From contig NZ_LN879467.1 of NCBI RefSeq assembly GCF_001403635.1, forward strand, positions 658,637 to 722,636: 64,000 bases of DNA, given 5' to 3'. Below the pieces are notes generated by a model that saw nothing but the letters and a program-made list of their open reading frames with translations, ran no database searches and was not told the origin of the DNA. A program made the position numbers and the translations under genes. The DNA is from Clostridium massiliamazoniense (GTDB lineage: Bacteria > Bacillota > Clostridia > Clostridiales > Clostridiaceae). Shown here in pieces: positions 17,182 through 26,517 of this stretch (the stretch's first letter is position 1; every line of letters begins with the position of its first letter).

Positions 17182-18912
17182 ATGGTAAAGACTTTATTAT
17201 CACAGGTTAAAGAATTTAAAAAGGATTCTATTATGACACCAATTTATGTGATTTTAGAAGTTGTTATGGAGGTTATTATACCTTTAATGATGGCATCTAT
17301 AATTGATGAAGGTGTTAATAAAGGAGACTTAAAACATGTAATCTATACGGGAATAGCTATGATTTTAATGGCTTTTTTAGCTTTAGTTTTTGGTGCACTT
17401 GCAGGAAAAAGTGCTGCTCGGGCATCAACAGGTTTCTCAAAAAATTTAAGAAAGGCTATGTATGAAAATATTCAAAGTTTTTCATTTTCAAATATAGATA
17501 AATATTCTACAGCAGGATTGGTTACTAGGTTAACTACTGATGTTACTAATGTTCAAAACTCTTATCAAATGATTATAAGAATGTGTACAAGAGCACCAAT
17601 TATGCTTATTTCATCAATGATAATGGCTATGGTCATAGGTGGAAGACTAGCATTTATATTTTTAGGAGTTACATTTCTTTTAGCTTTAGGATTAGCTTAT
17701 ATTATAAAAAAAGCGTATCCAGTTTTTATGGAAGTTTTTAAGAAGTATGATGATTTAAATAGAAATGTTCAAGAAAATGTAAGCGCAATTCGTGTAGTTA
17801 AGGCTTATGTTAGGGAAGAACATGAAATTAAAAAATTTAATAATGCAAGCTTAAAGTTGTATAACTTATTTGTAAAAGCTGAGAAAGTATTAGTTTTAAA
17901 TATGCCTATGATGCAAATGGCCATGTATACTTGTATATTATTAATTTCTTGGTTTGGTGCAAAAATGATAGTATCAAAAACTTTAACAACAGGTGAGTTA
18001 ATGAGTTTGTTTTCTTATATTTTAGGTATATTAATGAGCCTTATGATGCTTTCTATGATATTTGTTATGGTTACAATGTCAAAGGCATCAGCTGAGCGTA
18101 TTGTTGAAGTTATAAATGAAAAATCAAACTTGAATAATGGAATTAATCCAATAAAAAAAGTGCCAGATGGTTCTATAGAGTTTAATAATGTTAATTTTTC
18201 TTATAAGGATGATGATAACTATGTTTTAAGAAATATTAACTTTAAAATAAATTCTGGTGAAACTATTGGAATTATAGGGGGAACAGGTAGTGCTAAATCA
18301 TCCTTAGTTCAATTAATTCCTAGATTATATGATGTTTCTACTGGTGAGGTTGAGGTTGGAGGAATATCTGTAAAATCCTACGATTTAGAATCACTTAGAA
18401 ATGAAGTAGCTATGGTTCTTCAAAAGAATGTATTATTTTCAGGAACTATTAAGGAAAACATACGTTGGGGAAAAAAAGATGCTACAGATGAAGAAATTAA
18501 AAGAGTTTGTGAATTAGCTCAGGCGGATGAGTTTATTCAAGGCTTTCCTAAGGGGTATGATACTTATATTGAGCAAGGAGGAAGTAATGTTTCAGGAGGA
18601 CAAAAACAAAGACTTTGTATAGCTAGAGCCTTACTTAAAAAGCCAAAAATATTAATATTAGATGATTCAACAAGTGCTGTAGATACAAAAACAGATAGTC
18701 TTATACGTAAAGCATTTAAGGAGGAAATTGGAGATACAACAAAGATTATAATTGCTCAAAGAATAACTTCAATACAGGATGCAGATAGAATTATAGTGTT
18801 AAATGAAGGAGAAATTGAGAATATAGGAACTCATGAGGAATTACTAGAGAAGAGTCCTATTTATAAGGATGTATATCAATCACAAATGAAGGGGGCTGAA
18901 AAGATTGGTTAA
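17182..18912 (+). CDS. Heterodimeric multidrug ABC exporter, subunit with degenerate ATP site (BmrC-like)
   Basis: The 576-residue half-transporter has six membrane helices (about 15-300) and an ATPase domain (about 335-570). Its Walker A reads 'GGTGSAKSS', with Ala where Gly is usual, and Walker B reads 'ILILDDSTS', with Asp replacing the catalytic Glu. The signature 'VSGGQKQR' and 'IIAQR' (Gln for the switch His) complete the pattern. This is the hallmark of the subunit forming the non-hydrolysing site in heterodimeric exporters such as BmrCD and TM287/288. It exports drugs or lipids across the membrane together with the next gene product. Confidence 0.9.
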   Translation: MVKTLLSQVKEFKKDSIMTPIYVILEVVMEVIIPLMMASIIDEGVNKGDLKHVIYTGIAMILMAFLALVFGALAGKSAARASTGFSKNLRKAMYENIQSFSFSNIDKYSTAGLVTRLTTDVTNVQNSYQMIIRMCTRAPIMLISSMIMAMVIGGRLAFIFLGVTFLLALGLAYIIKKAYPVFMEVFKKYDDLNRNVQENVSAIRVVKAYVREEHEIKKFNNASLKLYNLFVKAEKVLVLNMPMMQMAMYTCILLISWFGAKMIVSKTLTTGELMSLFSYILGILMSLMMLSMIFVMVTMSKASAERIVEVINEKSNLNNGINPIKKVPDGSIEFNNVNFSYKDDDNYVLRNINFKINSGETIGIIGGTGSAKSSLVQLIPRLYDVSTGEVEVGGISVKSYDLESLRNEVAMVLQKNVLFSGTIKENIRWGKKDATDEEIKRVCELAQADEFIQGFPKGYDTYIEQGGSNVSGGQKQRLCIARALLKKPKILILDDSTSAVDTKTDSLIRKAFKEEIGDTTKIIIAQRITSIQDADRIIVLNEGEIENIGTHEELLEKSPIYKDVYQSQMKGAEKIG

Positions 18913-18922
18913 AGGGAATGCT

Positions 18923-20854
18923 ATGAGACAGGGAATGAGAGGACCTAAAGCTATGGGAAAAGGTGCAAGACCAGCTTTAGAAAATCCTATGGGGATAATT
19001 AAAAGACTTGGTGGATATATACTGAAAAAATATAAATTTTACTGCTTTTTAGTAGTTGTATTAATAATATTTTCTTCACTTACTAATGTTGCTGGTACTC
19101 TTTTTATGAAAAATCTTATTGATGATTTTATATTACCATTTATAGCTAAAGAAAATCCTGATTTTTCAAAGCTTGCATATGCACTTGTAGTTATGGCTAT
19201 GATTTATTATTCGGGGGTTATTGCTATTTATGTTTATAATCGTATTATGGTAAAAGTATCTCAAGGGACTTTAAAAGATATAAGAGATGATTTATTTAAG
19301 CATATGGAGACACTTCCAATAAGATATTTTGATACAAATGCTCATGGTGATATTATGAGTGTTTATACAAATGATACAGATACTTTAAGACAGATGATAA
19401 GTCAAAGTATACCTCAATTAATAGCTTCTATAATTGCTATTATTAGTGTTACAATTTCTATGATTATTTTAAGTATACCTCTTACAATAGTGACATTTAT
19501 TATGGCAGCTCTTATGATATATGTTACTAAGTTTGTAGCTACTAAAAGTGGTAAGTACTTTATGGAACAACAAACAAACTTAGGAAAAATCAATGGATAT
19601 ATTGAAGAAATGATGGAAGGACAAAAGGTTGTAAAAGTATTTTGTCATGAGGATGAAAGTTTAGAAAAATTTGATGAACTAAACAATAAATTATTTGAAA
19701 GTGCTAATAATGCCAATAGTTACGCAAATATACTTATGCCTGTTATGATGAATTTAGGAAATATAAATTATGTTGTAACAGCTATAATTGGATCAGCTCT
19801 TGCTATATTTGGTTTTGGTGGATTTACTCTTGGAGCCTTAGCATCATTTTTACAATTTAATAAGAGTTTTAGTCAACCAATAGCACAGGTATCAATGCAA
19901 TTAAATTCAGTGGTAATGGCACTTGCTGGAGCAGATAGAGTGTTTAAATTATTAGATGAAAAGTCAGAGGCTGACAATGGTTATGTTGAGTTAGTAAATG
20001 CTAGAATAAATGAAAATAATGAAATAGAAGAAGTTGAGAAGAGAACAGGAATTTGGGCTTGGAAACACTATCATAAAGATGATGGTACTACAACTTATAC
20101 TAAATTAGAGGGTGATGTAGTATTTGATAAGGTTGATTTTGGATATAATGAAGAAAAAGTAATTTTACATGATATAGAGTTATATGCAAAACCGGGTCAA
20201 AAAATAGCCTTTGTTGGTGCAACAGGAGCAGGAAAAACTACTATAACAAATTTAATCAATAGATTTTATGATATTCAAGACGGTAAGATTCGTTATGATG
20301 GAATAAATATTAATAAAATTAAGAAAGAGGATTTGAGACGTTCTCTTGGTATAGTACTTCAAGATACACATCTATTTACAGGAACAGTAATGGATAATAT
20401 AAGATATGGAAAATTGGATGCTACAGATGAAGAAGTAATAGCAGCAGCGAAACTTGCTAATGCTGATTATTTTGTAAGACATTTGCCAGATGGTTATAAT
20501 ACTGTATTAACAGGGGATGGAGGTAATCTATCACAAGGACAAAGACAATTATTAGCTATAGCTAGAGCGGCAGTTGCTAACCCACCAGTGTTAATATTAG
20601 ATGAGGCAACATCAAGTATAGATACTCGTACAGAAAAAATAGTACAAGAAGGTATGGATAGATTGATGGAGGGAAGAACTGTATTTGTAATAGCTCATAG
20701 ATTATCAACTATAAAAAATTCAGATGTGATTATGGTGTTAGATAAAGGAAGAATAATAGAAAGAGGAAACCATAATAGTTTAATAGATAAAAAAGGAACC
20801 TATTATCAATTATACACAGGTTCAAGTGTAGGATTAGGTGACCTTGAAGTATAA
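18923..20854 (+). CDS. Heterodimeric multidrug ABC exporter, catalytic subunit (BmrD-like)
   Basis: The partner half-transporter, about 643 residues, has a basic Gly-rich N-terminus, six membrane helices and an ATPase domain with canonical Walker A 'GATGAGKTT', Walker B 'VLILDEATS' and 'VIAHR'. Its signature is the altered 'LSQGQRQ', which pairs with the degenerate Walker sites of the first subunit to form the inactive site. A long insert before the ATPase domain (about 355-400) is usual in BmrD-type subunits. ATG 18923 has AAAGGGA upstream. An in-frame TTG at 18905 overlaps the previous gene by 8 bases and remains possible. Confidence 0.9.
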   Translation: MRQGMRGPKAMGKGARPALENPMGIIKRLGGYILKKYKFYCFLVVVLIIFSSLTNVAGTLFMKNLIDDFILPFIAKENPDFSKLAYALVVMAMIYYSGVIAIYVYNRIMVKVSQGTLKDIRDDLFKHMETLPIRYFDTNAHGDIMSVYTNDTDTLRQMISQSIPQLIASIIAIISVTISMIILSIPLTIVTFIMAALMIYVTKFVATKSGKYFMEQQTNLGKINGYIEEMMEGQKVVKVFCHEDESLEKFDELNNKLFESANNANSYANILMPVMMNLGNINYVVTAIIGSALAIFGFGGFTLGALASFLQFNKSFSQPIAQVSMQLNSVVMALAGADRVFKLLDEKSEADNGYVELVNARINENNEIEEVEKRTGIWAWKHYHKDDGTTTYTKLEGDVVFDKVDFGYNEEKVILHDIELYAKPGQKIAFVGATGAGKTTITNLINRFYDIQDGKIRYDGININKIKKEDLRRSLGIVLQDTHLFTGTVMDNIRYGKLDATDEEVIAAAKLANADYFVRHLPDGYNTVLTGDGGNLSQGQRQLLAIARAAVANPPVLILDEATSSIDTRTEKIVQEGMDRLMEGRTVFVIAHRLSTIKNSDVIMVLDKGRIIERGNHNSLIDKKGTYYQLYTGSSVGLGDLEV

Positions 20855-20956
20855 ATATAATTAGAGTATAAAGATTGTGGTGCTTAATAATAGAACTATT
20901 TTTTATATACAGATAGGATGTAAAAAAAATAAATACTATTATGCTCTTTAAAGATA

Positions 20957-21014
20957 AAGGGATTATCTATAAGTAGGAATTTTATTCTACTTTAAGATAG
21001 TCCCTCTGTCTTTT
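20957..21014. terminator. Bidirectional terminator between convergent genes
   Basis: AGGGATTATCT...AAGTAG pairs with CTACTTTAAGATAGTCCCT. T-rich flanks lie on both strands, between the exporter operon and the minus-strand gene ending at 21013. Confidence 0.8.
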
Positions 21015-21798
21015 AATATAGAGGTATCATTGGATTATTTGGATTAATTGTCCGCTTATGAAAAGGATTATGAATCATTGCTTTTTTGAATAATGTAGGA
21101 TATTCTTCTTGAAGATGTTTCATATAAATAACCCATGTTTGAGTCATTAGCTTATATAAAATGCTAAAGTCTTCTTTAATATGTTCTCTATTAAATGTGT
21201 CATATTCTGTATGTACATAAATATCTTGAAGCTCTTCTCTTATATGAAATATAGCAACAGCCATTTCTGAAAAAAGTTCATGCTCCATAAGTGTAGGGTT
21301 TGTTATTATTGAAATTAAAAAATCTTTATTATCATTAATAATATTAGACACTTTTCTTAAAGAAATAGCATCAATATCTACATCAAATTGATGGTTATTT
21401 ATAACTGAATTAAATTTTTTAAATTCTGATGGTCCCCAATTTTTATTTATATGTGCCTCATCTGACAATACCTTAATATTCTTATCATATCTAGCAAATT
21501 TCTCTAATAATTCTGTTCCAAACTCTGAGAAAAAAACTCCTTCTATCATTATAAGTTTTTCTATTTTATGATATTTATTTCTTCTTTCAAAGAGGGTATC
21601 AATGACAAAAGCTGTTAAGAAGACGTTCAATGGAATAAAGGCTATGTTAGAACATAATAGGGATAAAGCTCTATCTAAGTCATTGAAAACATGAGTTTGG
21701 ATGAAGAATAAAATTAAGGATAAAGAAAGCAGTACAATTCCTGTAATAATAGGTTCTCTATATTTTTTTTTAGTTCTAATTTTCTTGTTTTCTTTCAT
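21013..21798 (-). CDS. Membrane protein of unknown function
   Basis: The 261-residue product has a basic N-terminus followed by two close hydrophobic segments (about 16-38 and 43-66). A soluble, mostly helical domain of about 190 residues then faces the cytoplasm by the positive-inside rule. Conserved-looking stretches are 'DTLFERRNKYHKIEKLIMIE' and 'YMKHLQEEYPTLF'. I recognise no catalytic motif or named family. It is transcribed alone; the terminator is shared with the convergent exporter operon. Confidence 0.7.
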   Translation of the reverse strand: MKENKKIRTKKKYREPIITGIVLLSLSLILFFIQTHVFNDLDRALSLLCSNIAFIPLNVFLTAFVIDTLFERRNKYHKIEKLIMIEGVFFSEFGTELLEKFARYDKNIKVLSDEAHINKNWGPSEFKKFNSVINNHQFDVDIDAISLRKVSNIINDNKDFLISIITNPTLMEHELFSEMAVAIFHIREELQDIYVHTEYDTFNREHIKEDFSILYKLMTQTWVIYMKHLQEEYPTLFKKAMIHNPFHKRTINPNNPMIPLY

Positions 21799-22274
21799 TT
21801 GTTTAATATCATCCTTTTTAGTATTTAAAGCTTGTGAAATTAAATTAAGAAGAGTTATTTAAGTAAATTTTAAAATTGTTCTTTGGATTAGGTTTACTAT
21901 GGAACTTTAGTTAATTTGTAAATAAGCTTTATTATACTGTAAAATTTACATCATCTTAGAAAATAATTCAATGTGATGAAATTAATATTTTTTATTATAT
22001 ATAATAATAAAAATGACTTTTTTTGAGTGAATAATTATAAGTCTAAGTGGATTAATAAGAAATAGCCTAAAATATTAAAAGTTTTAACACTTAAACATTG
22101 AGGTAAATATACTTTTGTTTCAATTAAATACGATAATTTTAAAAATTTAAATATGAATGTAATAAAGTTGTAAGAAACACATTAATAATTAATACATATT
22201 TAAACAATTCTTCTGTTTTTTTGTAAAATTATTTATTTATAATTTACATTAGAAATAGAAGGGAGCAATAAAAG
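21799..22274. other. Intergenic region without recognisable genes
   Basis: This very AT-rich 476-base gap between divergent genes presumably holds both promoters. I saw no credible small gene or conserved RNA motif, only the GAAGGGAG ribosome binding site at its right edge. Confidence 0.5.
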
Positions 22275-23189
22275 ATGAATGTTTTAGAGATAAAAGGCTT
22301 GCGGAAAAAGCTAGGAAAAAGGGAAATAATAAAAGGAATAGATTTAGAGTTAAAGGAAGGTGAGATATTAGGATTTTTAGGACCAAATGGAGCTGGAAAG
22401 ACAACTACTATAAGAATGATTGTTGGCCTTATAAATCCTGATAGTGGGGAAATTAAAGTTTGTGGAGAAAGCTTAAAGAATAAAAAGAAAGCTCTAAAAA
22501 ATGTAGGTGCTGTAGTTGAAAATCCAGAGCTTTATAAATATCTTTCTGGACGAGAAAATCTTATGCAAATTGCACGAATAAGAGGAGTAGCTAAAGAAGA
22601 AGTTAATGAGTTAATTAATTTAGTTGGATTAGAGGATAGAATAAATGAAAAAGTTTCTAAGTACTCTTTAGGAATGAAGCAAAGATTAGGTCTTGCAGCA
22701 GCTTTAATTGGAAATCCTAAATTACTTATTTTAGATGAACCTACCAATGGTTTAGATCCATCAGGAATAATAGACTTTAGAGAGGTAGTAAAAAAGGCAG
22801 TAAGGGAAAAAGGAATATCTGTATTTATATCATCACATATTTTAAGTGAAGTACAAAATCTTTGTCATAGGGTTGTCTTTGTAAATAATGGTGTTGTAAA
22901 GGCTGTTGAAGAAATTAATAATCAACATATGGAAACAGAAAAGGAAAGTCTTAAGGTTGTTGTAAATACTGAAAATAATGAAGAGATTATTTCTAAAATA
23001 AAGGAGATACCTTTTGTAATTAATTCTTCTTATAGTGAAGATGGTATAGATGTTGTAATAGAAGCACAGAGTGCTCCTAAATTGATTAAGGCTCTAGTAG
23101 AACTTGATATAGAAGTAGAAGAAGTTTATAAGAATAGAGTGGGCTTAGAACAAAGATATATGGAGTTAGTTGAAGGGGGCATAAGATAA
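22275..23189 (+). CDS. ABC transporter ATPase, BcrA type
   Basis: The 304-residue protein is a single ATPase domain with Walker A 'GPNGAGKTT', Walker B 'LLILDEPTNGLDP' and switch region 'ISSHIL'. The signature reads 'YSLGMKQR', typical of the BcrA/natA-like family. The C-terminal 80 residues form the usual accessory domain. Its partner permease begins at the overlapped stop (the A of TAA is the A of ATG), so translation is coupled. Relatives give resistance to bacitracin or lantibiotics or export unknown peptides. No two-component system is adjacent, so the function is not settled. Confidence 0.87.
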   Translation: MNVLEIKGLRKKLGKREIIKGIDLELKEGEILGFLGPNGAGKTTTIRMIVGLINPDSGEIKVCGESLKNKKKALKNVGAVVENPELYKYLSGRENLMQIARIRGVAKEEVNELINLVGLEDRINEKVSKYSLGMKQRLGLAAALIGNPKLLILDEPTNGLDPSGIIDFREVVKKAVREKGISVFISSHILSEVQNLCHRVVFVNNGVVKAVEEINNQHMETEKESLKVVVNTENNEEIISKIKEIPFVINSSYSEDGIDVVIEAQSAPKLIKALVELDIEVEEVYKNRVGLEQRYMELVEGGIR

Positions 23190-24421
23190 TGTTTTTTACT
23201 TTAGTGAAAAATGAATTAATTAAATTATTTAGTAGGGGAAAAACTTGGATTGTTTTTGGACTTTTTGTTTTAATGGTTATAGGGATAAATGTAGCTTTAC
23301 ATTTTTCAGATAAACAGATGAGGTATTATCAATCTCCACAAGGGCAGATAGAGCAAATAAGCAGAGAAATTGGTTATGCAAAAGAAAATATAGAAATGTA
23401 TGAAAAGGAGTTAAAAACTAATCCTGAAAGTTATATTAAAGAGAGTATAGAGGTGGAAAAGGAGAGATTAAAAGAGTTAGATGAAAGGAAAAAGGTAGAA
23501 GAGGGAAAATTAAAAAATGGAGTTAAGCCAAATCAATGGAAAGAAGATTTAAGTATTGAAAAAAATCAATTAAAAGAGCAATTAAATGATAAAGGCATAG
23601 AAGATGGAGAAAAAGTAAATATAAAAAATAGACTTGCAGAAATTGAGGGGATAGAGAAAAGTGGTATAAAACCAACAGAAACTTGGGAGTTTTCTCCTTT
23701 TAATAACAGTATAAGTCTTATGGGAGCAATTGGAACTATAATATTAGTTGCAGGTATAGCAATTTTTATGAGTGATATAGTTTCTGGGGAATCTACTCCA
23801 CCAACTTTGAAGTTTTTATTGGTGCAACCAATTTCGAGAACTAAAGTAATAGCATCTAAATTTACAGCTGTTGTAATTACTGTTCTTTCAATGATAGTTG
23901 GTCTTGAGGTTCTTGCATTTGGTGTATTAGGAGTAATGAAAGGATTTAATTCAGGGAAAACACCTATGTTCCTTGGGAAAAAGTATATTTTAAAGGCGAC
24001 GCAGAATTACAGCGGATGGCAGGAATTGATTCTAGCAGAGAACAGTGGTTACTTATCTGATGTAAGTAGTCATTTTTTACAAAGCTTAGGGTTACAGGTA
24101 TTATTTATAGTGGCCTGTTGTGCATTTATATTTTTAATATCAACATTGTTCAAAAGTAGTATGATTACAATGGCTGTAGCAGTTATAATTTCTGTAGCTA
24201 CCACAATGGTTACAATGAATATAGGTAAAATAAGAGAATTTGCACATTTAATTTTCTTAAATTACGGAGCAATTCCTTATGTTATAAGTGGAGATATTGC
24301 CCAGATGTATCAAAATCCTAATTTTTCGGTAAGTTTAGGTGTTACTTTAATGGTAATAACCATAATTGTTTGTCCTTTACTAGCAGCTTTAGTATTTAAG
24401 AAAAAAGATATTTTAATATAA
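23189..24421 (+). CDS. ABC-2 type permease with extracytoplasmic coiled coil
   Basis: The 410-residue permease partners the preceding ATPase. One membrane segment near residues 18-36 is followed by a charged Glu/Lys-rich region (about 45-155) predicted to form a coiled coil outside the membrane. Five further membrane segments lie between about 170 and 405, including 'SGESTPPTLKFLLVQPISRTK', the family's typical coupling region. The large extracytoplasmic helical domain suggests it contacts a cell-wall or peptide ligand, but none can be named. Confidence 0.83.
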   Translation: MFFTLVKNELIKLFSRGKTWIVFGLFVLMVIGINVALHFSDKQMRYYQSPQGQIEQISREIGYAKENIEMYEKELKTNPESYIKESIEVEKERLKELDERKKVEEGKLKNGVKPNQWKEDLSIEKNQLKEQLNDKGIEDGEKVNIKNRLAEIEGIEKSGIKPTETWEFSPFNNSISLMGAIGTIILVAGIAIFMSDIVSGESTPPTLKFLLVQPISRTKVIASKFTAVVITVLSMIVGLEVLAFGVLGVMKGFNSGKTPMFLGKKYILKATQNYSGWQELILAENSGYLSDVSSHFLQSLGLQVLFIVACCAFIFLISTLFKSSMITMAVAVIISVATTMVTMNIGKIREFAHLIFLNYGAIPYVISGDIAQMYQNPNFSVSLGVTLMVITIIVCPLLAALVFKKKDILI

Positions 24422-24454
24422 AAAAATAGTGTTAAAGTAAGAGAATTTACTGGC

Positions 24455-24499
24455 ATACCTGTATATCCTATAAAACAAATAGGATATACAGGTATTTTT
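24455..24499 (+). terminator. Intrinsic terminator after the ABC-2 permease gene
   Basis: ATACCTGTATATCCTAT pairs perfectly with ATAGGATATACAGGTAT and is followed by TTTTTA. Confidence 0.92.
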
Positions 24500-24502
24500 A
24501 TG

Positions 24503-24531
24503 TTGACATGACAAGAAAGCCATGCTAAATT
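24503..24531 (+). promoter_or_regulatory. Promoter ahead of the small ORF and symporter
   Basis: TTGACA (24503-24508) is followed after 17 bases by TAAATT (24526-24531), with TG at 24523-24524 just ahead of the -10 as an extended element. A TATAAT at 24535 is too far from this -35 (26 bases) to be its partner. Confidence 0.5.
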
Positions 24532-24581
24532 AAGTATAATATAAAGCTGATGTTTTGGCGTTAAAACAAGGAGGGGGCAAC

Positions 24582-24668
24582 ATGTTTACGGGGAAATTTT
24601 ATGGTAGATATTTTGCTAATTGGCGATGTAGCAGCTTTTCTAAAATATTAAATAAGGTGAAAAAGTAG
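24582..24668 (+). CDS. Small ORF, possible leader peptide (28 residues)
   Basis: This short ORF lies between the promoter and the symporter gene. It has an unusually strong ribosome binding site (AAGGAGGGGG) 5 bases before its ATG. The peptide is basic and aromatic ('MFTGKFYGRYFANWRCSSFS' followed by 'KILNKVKK'). The stop is 32 bases before the symporter start codon. The position suggests a regulatory leader peptide, but it has no amino-acid run that names the signal. Function is inferred only from position. Confidence 0.5.
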   Translation: MFTGKFYGRYFANWRCSSFSKILNKVKK

Positions 24669-24700
24669 GAAAATATTTAGAAAAGCACGAGGGGACACAA

Positions 24701-25936
24701 ATGAAATTTTTGAAAAATTATAAATTTTCTTTAATACTATTACTATCAATGATTTTAGGTTCTGTTCTAGGAATTATTATGGGTGATAAGGCAAAGATTT
24801 TTACACCTATAGCAGATTTATTTCTTAATTTACTATATTGTGTAGTTGTTCCTATGATATTTGTTTCTTTAGTTTCATCTATAGCTAACATGAGTGATTT
24901 AAAGAAACTAAAAAAAGTATTAGGTGTAATGATGCTGGTATTTATAGCTACTGAGATAATAGCTACATTATATATGATAGTAGTTTGTATTTTTATTGAC
25001 CCAGCTAAAGGAGCACACATAGCCATGGGAAGTACAACTGTTGATATGAGTACTAAAACAAATATATTATCCATATTTACAGTAGATGATTTTAGCTTAT
25101 TATGGTCAAGAAAAAATATAATGGCTTTAATAGTTTTTTCAATATTATTTGGAGTATCTACAGTTGCAGTAGGGGAACAGGGAAAACCTGTAGTTAAATT
25201 TTTTAATTCCTTAACAGAAGTAGTAATGAAGATGGTTAATTATATTATGTATCTAGCACCTATAGGTCTAGGAGCATTCTTTGCAACTTTAATGGGTGAT
25301 TATGGGAAGGAAATTGTAGGACCTCTTTCAAAGACTTTAAGCCTATTCTTTATAGCATCAATAGTTTACTTTATTTTATCAAATACTATTTTTGCATTTA
25401 TTGGAGGGGGAAGAAAAGGAGTTAAAGTTTATTGGAAAAACATATTACCAGTGACTTTAACATCTTTGGGGACATGCTCTAGTGCAGCTTCCATTCCAAG
25501 TAATTTAGTTGCTTGTAAGAAAATAGGTGTCCCTGATGATATAAAAGATATTACAGTGCCTATGGGCTGTAATTTACATAAGGATGGAGCATGCTTAACA
25601 GTTGTTTTAAAAATAGCTTTTATTTGCTCAATATTGGACATTAACTTTTTATCTCCTAAAATAATAATAACAACCATATTAGTATCGATTTTATCTTCAA
25701 CAATTATAGGAGCTATACCTGGTGGAGGTTATGTTGGAGAGATTTTAATCGTATCCTTATTTGGTTTTCCTCCAGCAACAATTCCTATAATGGTATTGCT
25801 TGGAACTATAACAGATGCTCCGGCAACAGCAATTAACGTTACTGGTGATACTGGTGTGGCTATGATAGTATCAAAATTAATAGAAGGTAGAAAATGGATG
25901 GTTGGAAAAATAAAACCTGAAAGTACAGTAGTTTAA
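24701..25936 (+). CDS. Dicarboxylate/amino-acid:cation symporter (DAACS family)
   Basis: The 411-residue carrier has the DAACS/GltPh layout: about eight membrane segments with two re-entrant hairpins. Family motifs are the Ser-rich hairpin 'GTCSSAASIPSNL', 'PMGCNLHKDGACL' (PxGxxxxxDG in transmembrane segment 7) and 'NVTGDTGVAMIVSKL' in segment 8. It takes up glutamate, aspartate, serine/threonine or C4-dicarboxylates with Na+ or H+. The Cys in the segment-7 motif, where Thr is common, may point to a serine/threonine-type carrier, but the substrate cannot be fixed. GAGGGG precedes the ATG. Confidence 0.9.
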   Translation: MKFLKNYKFSLILLLSMILGSVLGIIMGDKAKIFTPIADLFLNLLYCVVVPMIFVSLVSSIANMSDLKKLKKVLGVMMLVFIATEIIATLYMIVVCIFIDPAKGAHIAMGSTTVDMSTKTNILSIFTVDDFSLLWSRKNIMALIVFSILFGVSTVAVGEQGKPVVKFFNSLTEVVMKMVNYIMYLAPIGLGAFFATLMGDYGKEIVGPLSKTLSLFFIASIVYFILSNTIFAFIGGGRKGVKVYWKNILPVTLTSLGTCSSAASIPSNLVACKKIGVPDDIKDITVPMGCNLHKDGACLTVVLKIAFICSILDINFLSPKIIITTILVSILSSTIIGAIPGGGYVGEILIVSLFGFPPATIPIMVLLGTITDAPATAINVTGDTGVAMIVSKLIEGRKWMVGKIKPESTVV

Positions 25937-25956
25937 AATAATATACATAGATAGAA

Positions 25957-26020
25957 GAGGATGTATCAAATTACAGATACATCCTCTCTGCCTTTTATCT
26001 AGATATCTGGGCAGATGAAA
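25957..26020 (+). repeat. Hairpin-terminator repeat, copy H2
   Basis: This full-length copy sits 20 bases after the symporter stop codon. GAGGATGTATC (25957-25967) pairs with GATACATCCTC (25976-25986), then CTGCC pairs with GGCAG (25988-26014), and ATGAAAAAA follows. It matches copy H1 (864-930) in reverse orientation. It probably ends symporter transcription, although the T tract is weak on this strand. Confidence 0.75.
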
Positions 26021-26224
26021 AAATATATAAAAGAAACATAAATTAAGGTGCTGATTTGATACAGCCCCTTTTTTTATTAAATTTTTTAAGAAAAGCTATT
26101 GTCCTAAAATATAGTAAAAAACAACAAAATAAAAAAGTTTAATTATTTTCTTTAATTTTATTATACTTTTTATTAAAATTATAGTAGAATGTAGTTGGAG
26201 AGAAATTAATTTAAAAATTAAGTA

Positions 26225-26328
26225 TTAATTTAAATAAAATTAAAGTTTTATTTAAAACTTTAAAGAACATATCTAGAGAACTGTCTTTATTCATCTTCCT
26301 TTCATAGAGGACTGAGTATTACAGTCGG
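26225..26328 (+). repeat. Dispersed repeat family R, copy R1 (degenerate)
   Basis: It resembles copy R4 (35512-35620) over its length and ends in ACTGAGTATTACAGTC, as other copies end in GGAGTATTACAG. GAACTGT near its middle can pair with ACAGTC at the end. Confidence 0.45.
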
Positions 26329-26517
26329 TAGTTATTAATTAAAGTTTAGAAAAATTAATAATTTATATTTGAAAAATATAAGATAGATTATTTTACTATT
26401 TAAATTAATTTCAGAAGGAATTTAAAGATATATTTAGACTTATCTTTAAGTGGATTTTAATTATATTGTTGAATGTAAAATTTTACAGATGTTTATATTA
26501 TAGGAGGAATTTCATTT

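Larger units (their letters stand above)
25937..26517 (+). other. Long untranslated region ahead of the giant surface protein
   Basis: The 581-base gap holds hairpin repeat H2 at its left edge, a degenerate dispersed repeat (R1, 26225-26328) and a strong TAGGAGGAA ribosome binding site at its right edge. No gene was seen. The long 5' region may carry regulation for the surface protein. Confidence 0.55.

Noticed and set aside
24503-24540. TTGACA with TATAAT as a promoter before the symporter
   Set aside because: The spacer would be 26 bases; the TAAATT 17 bases downstream is the plausible -10 instead.
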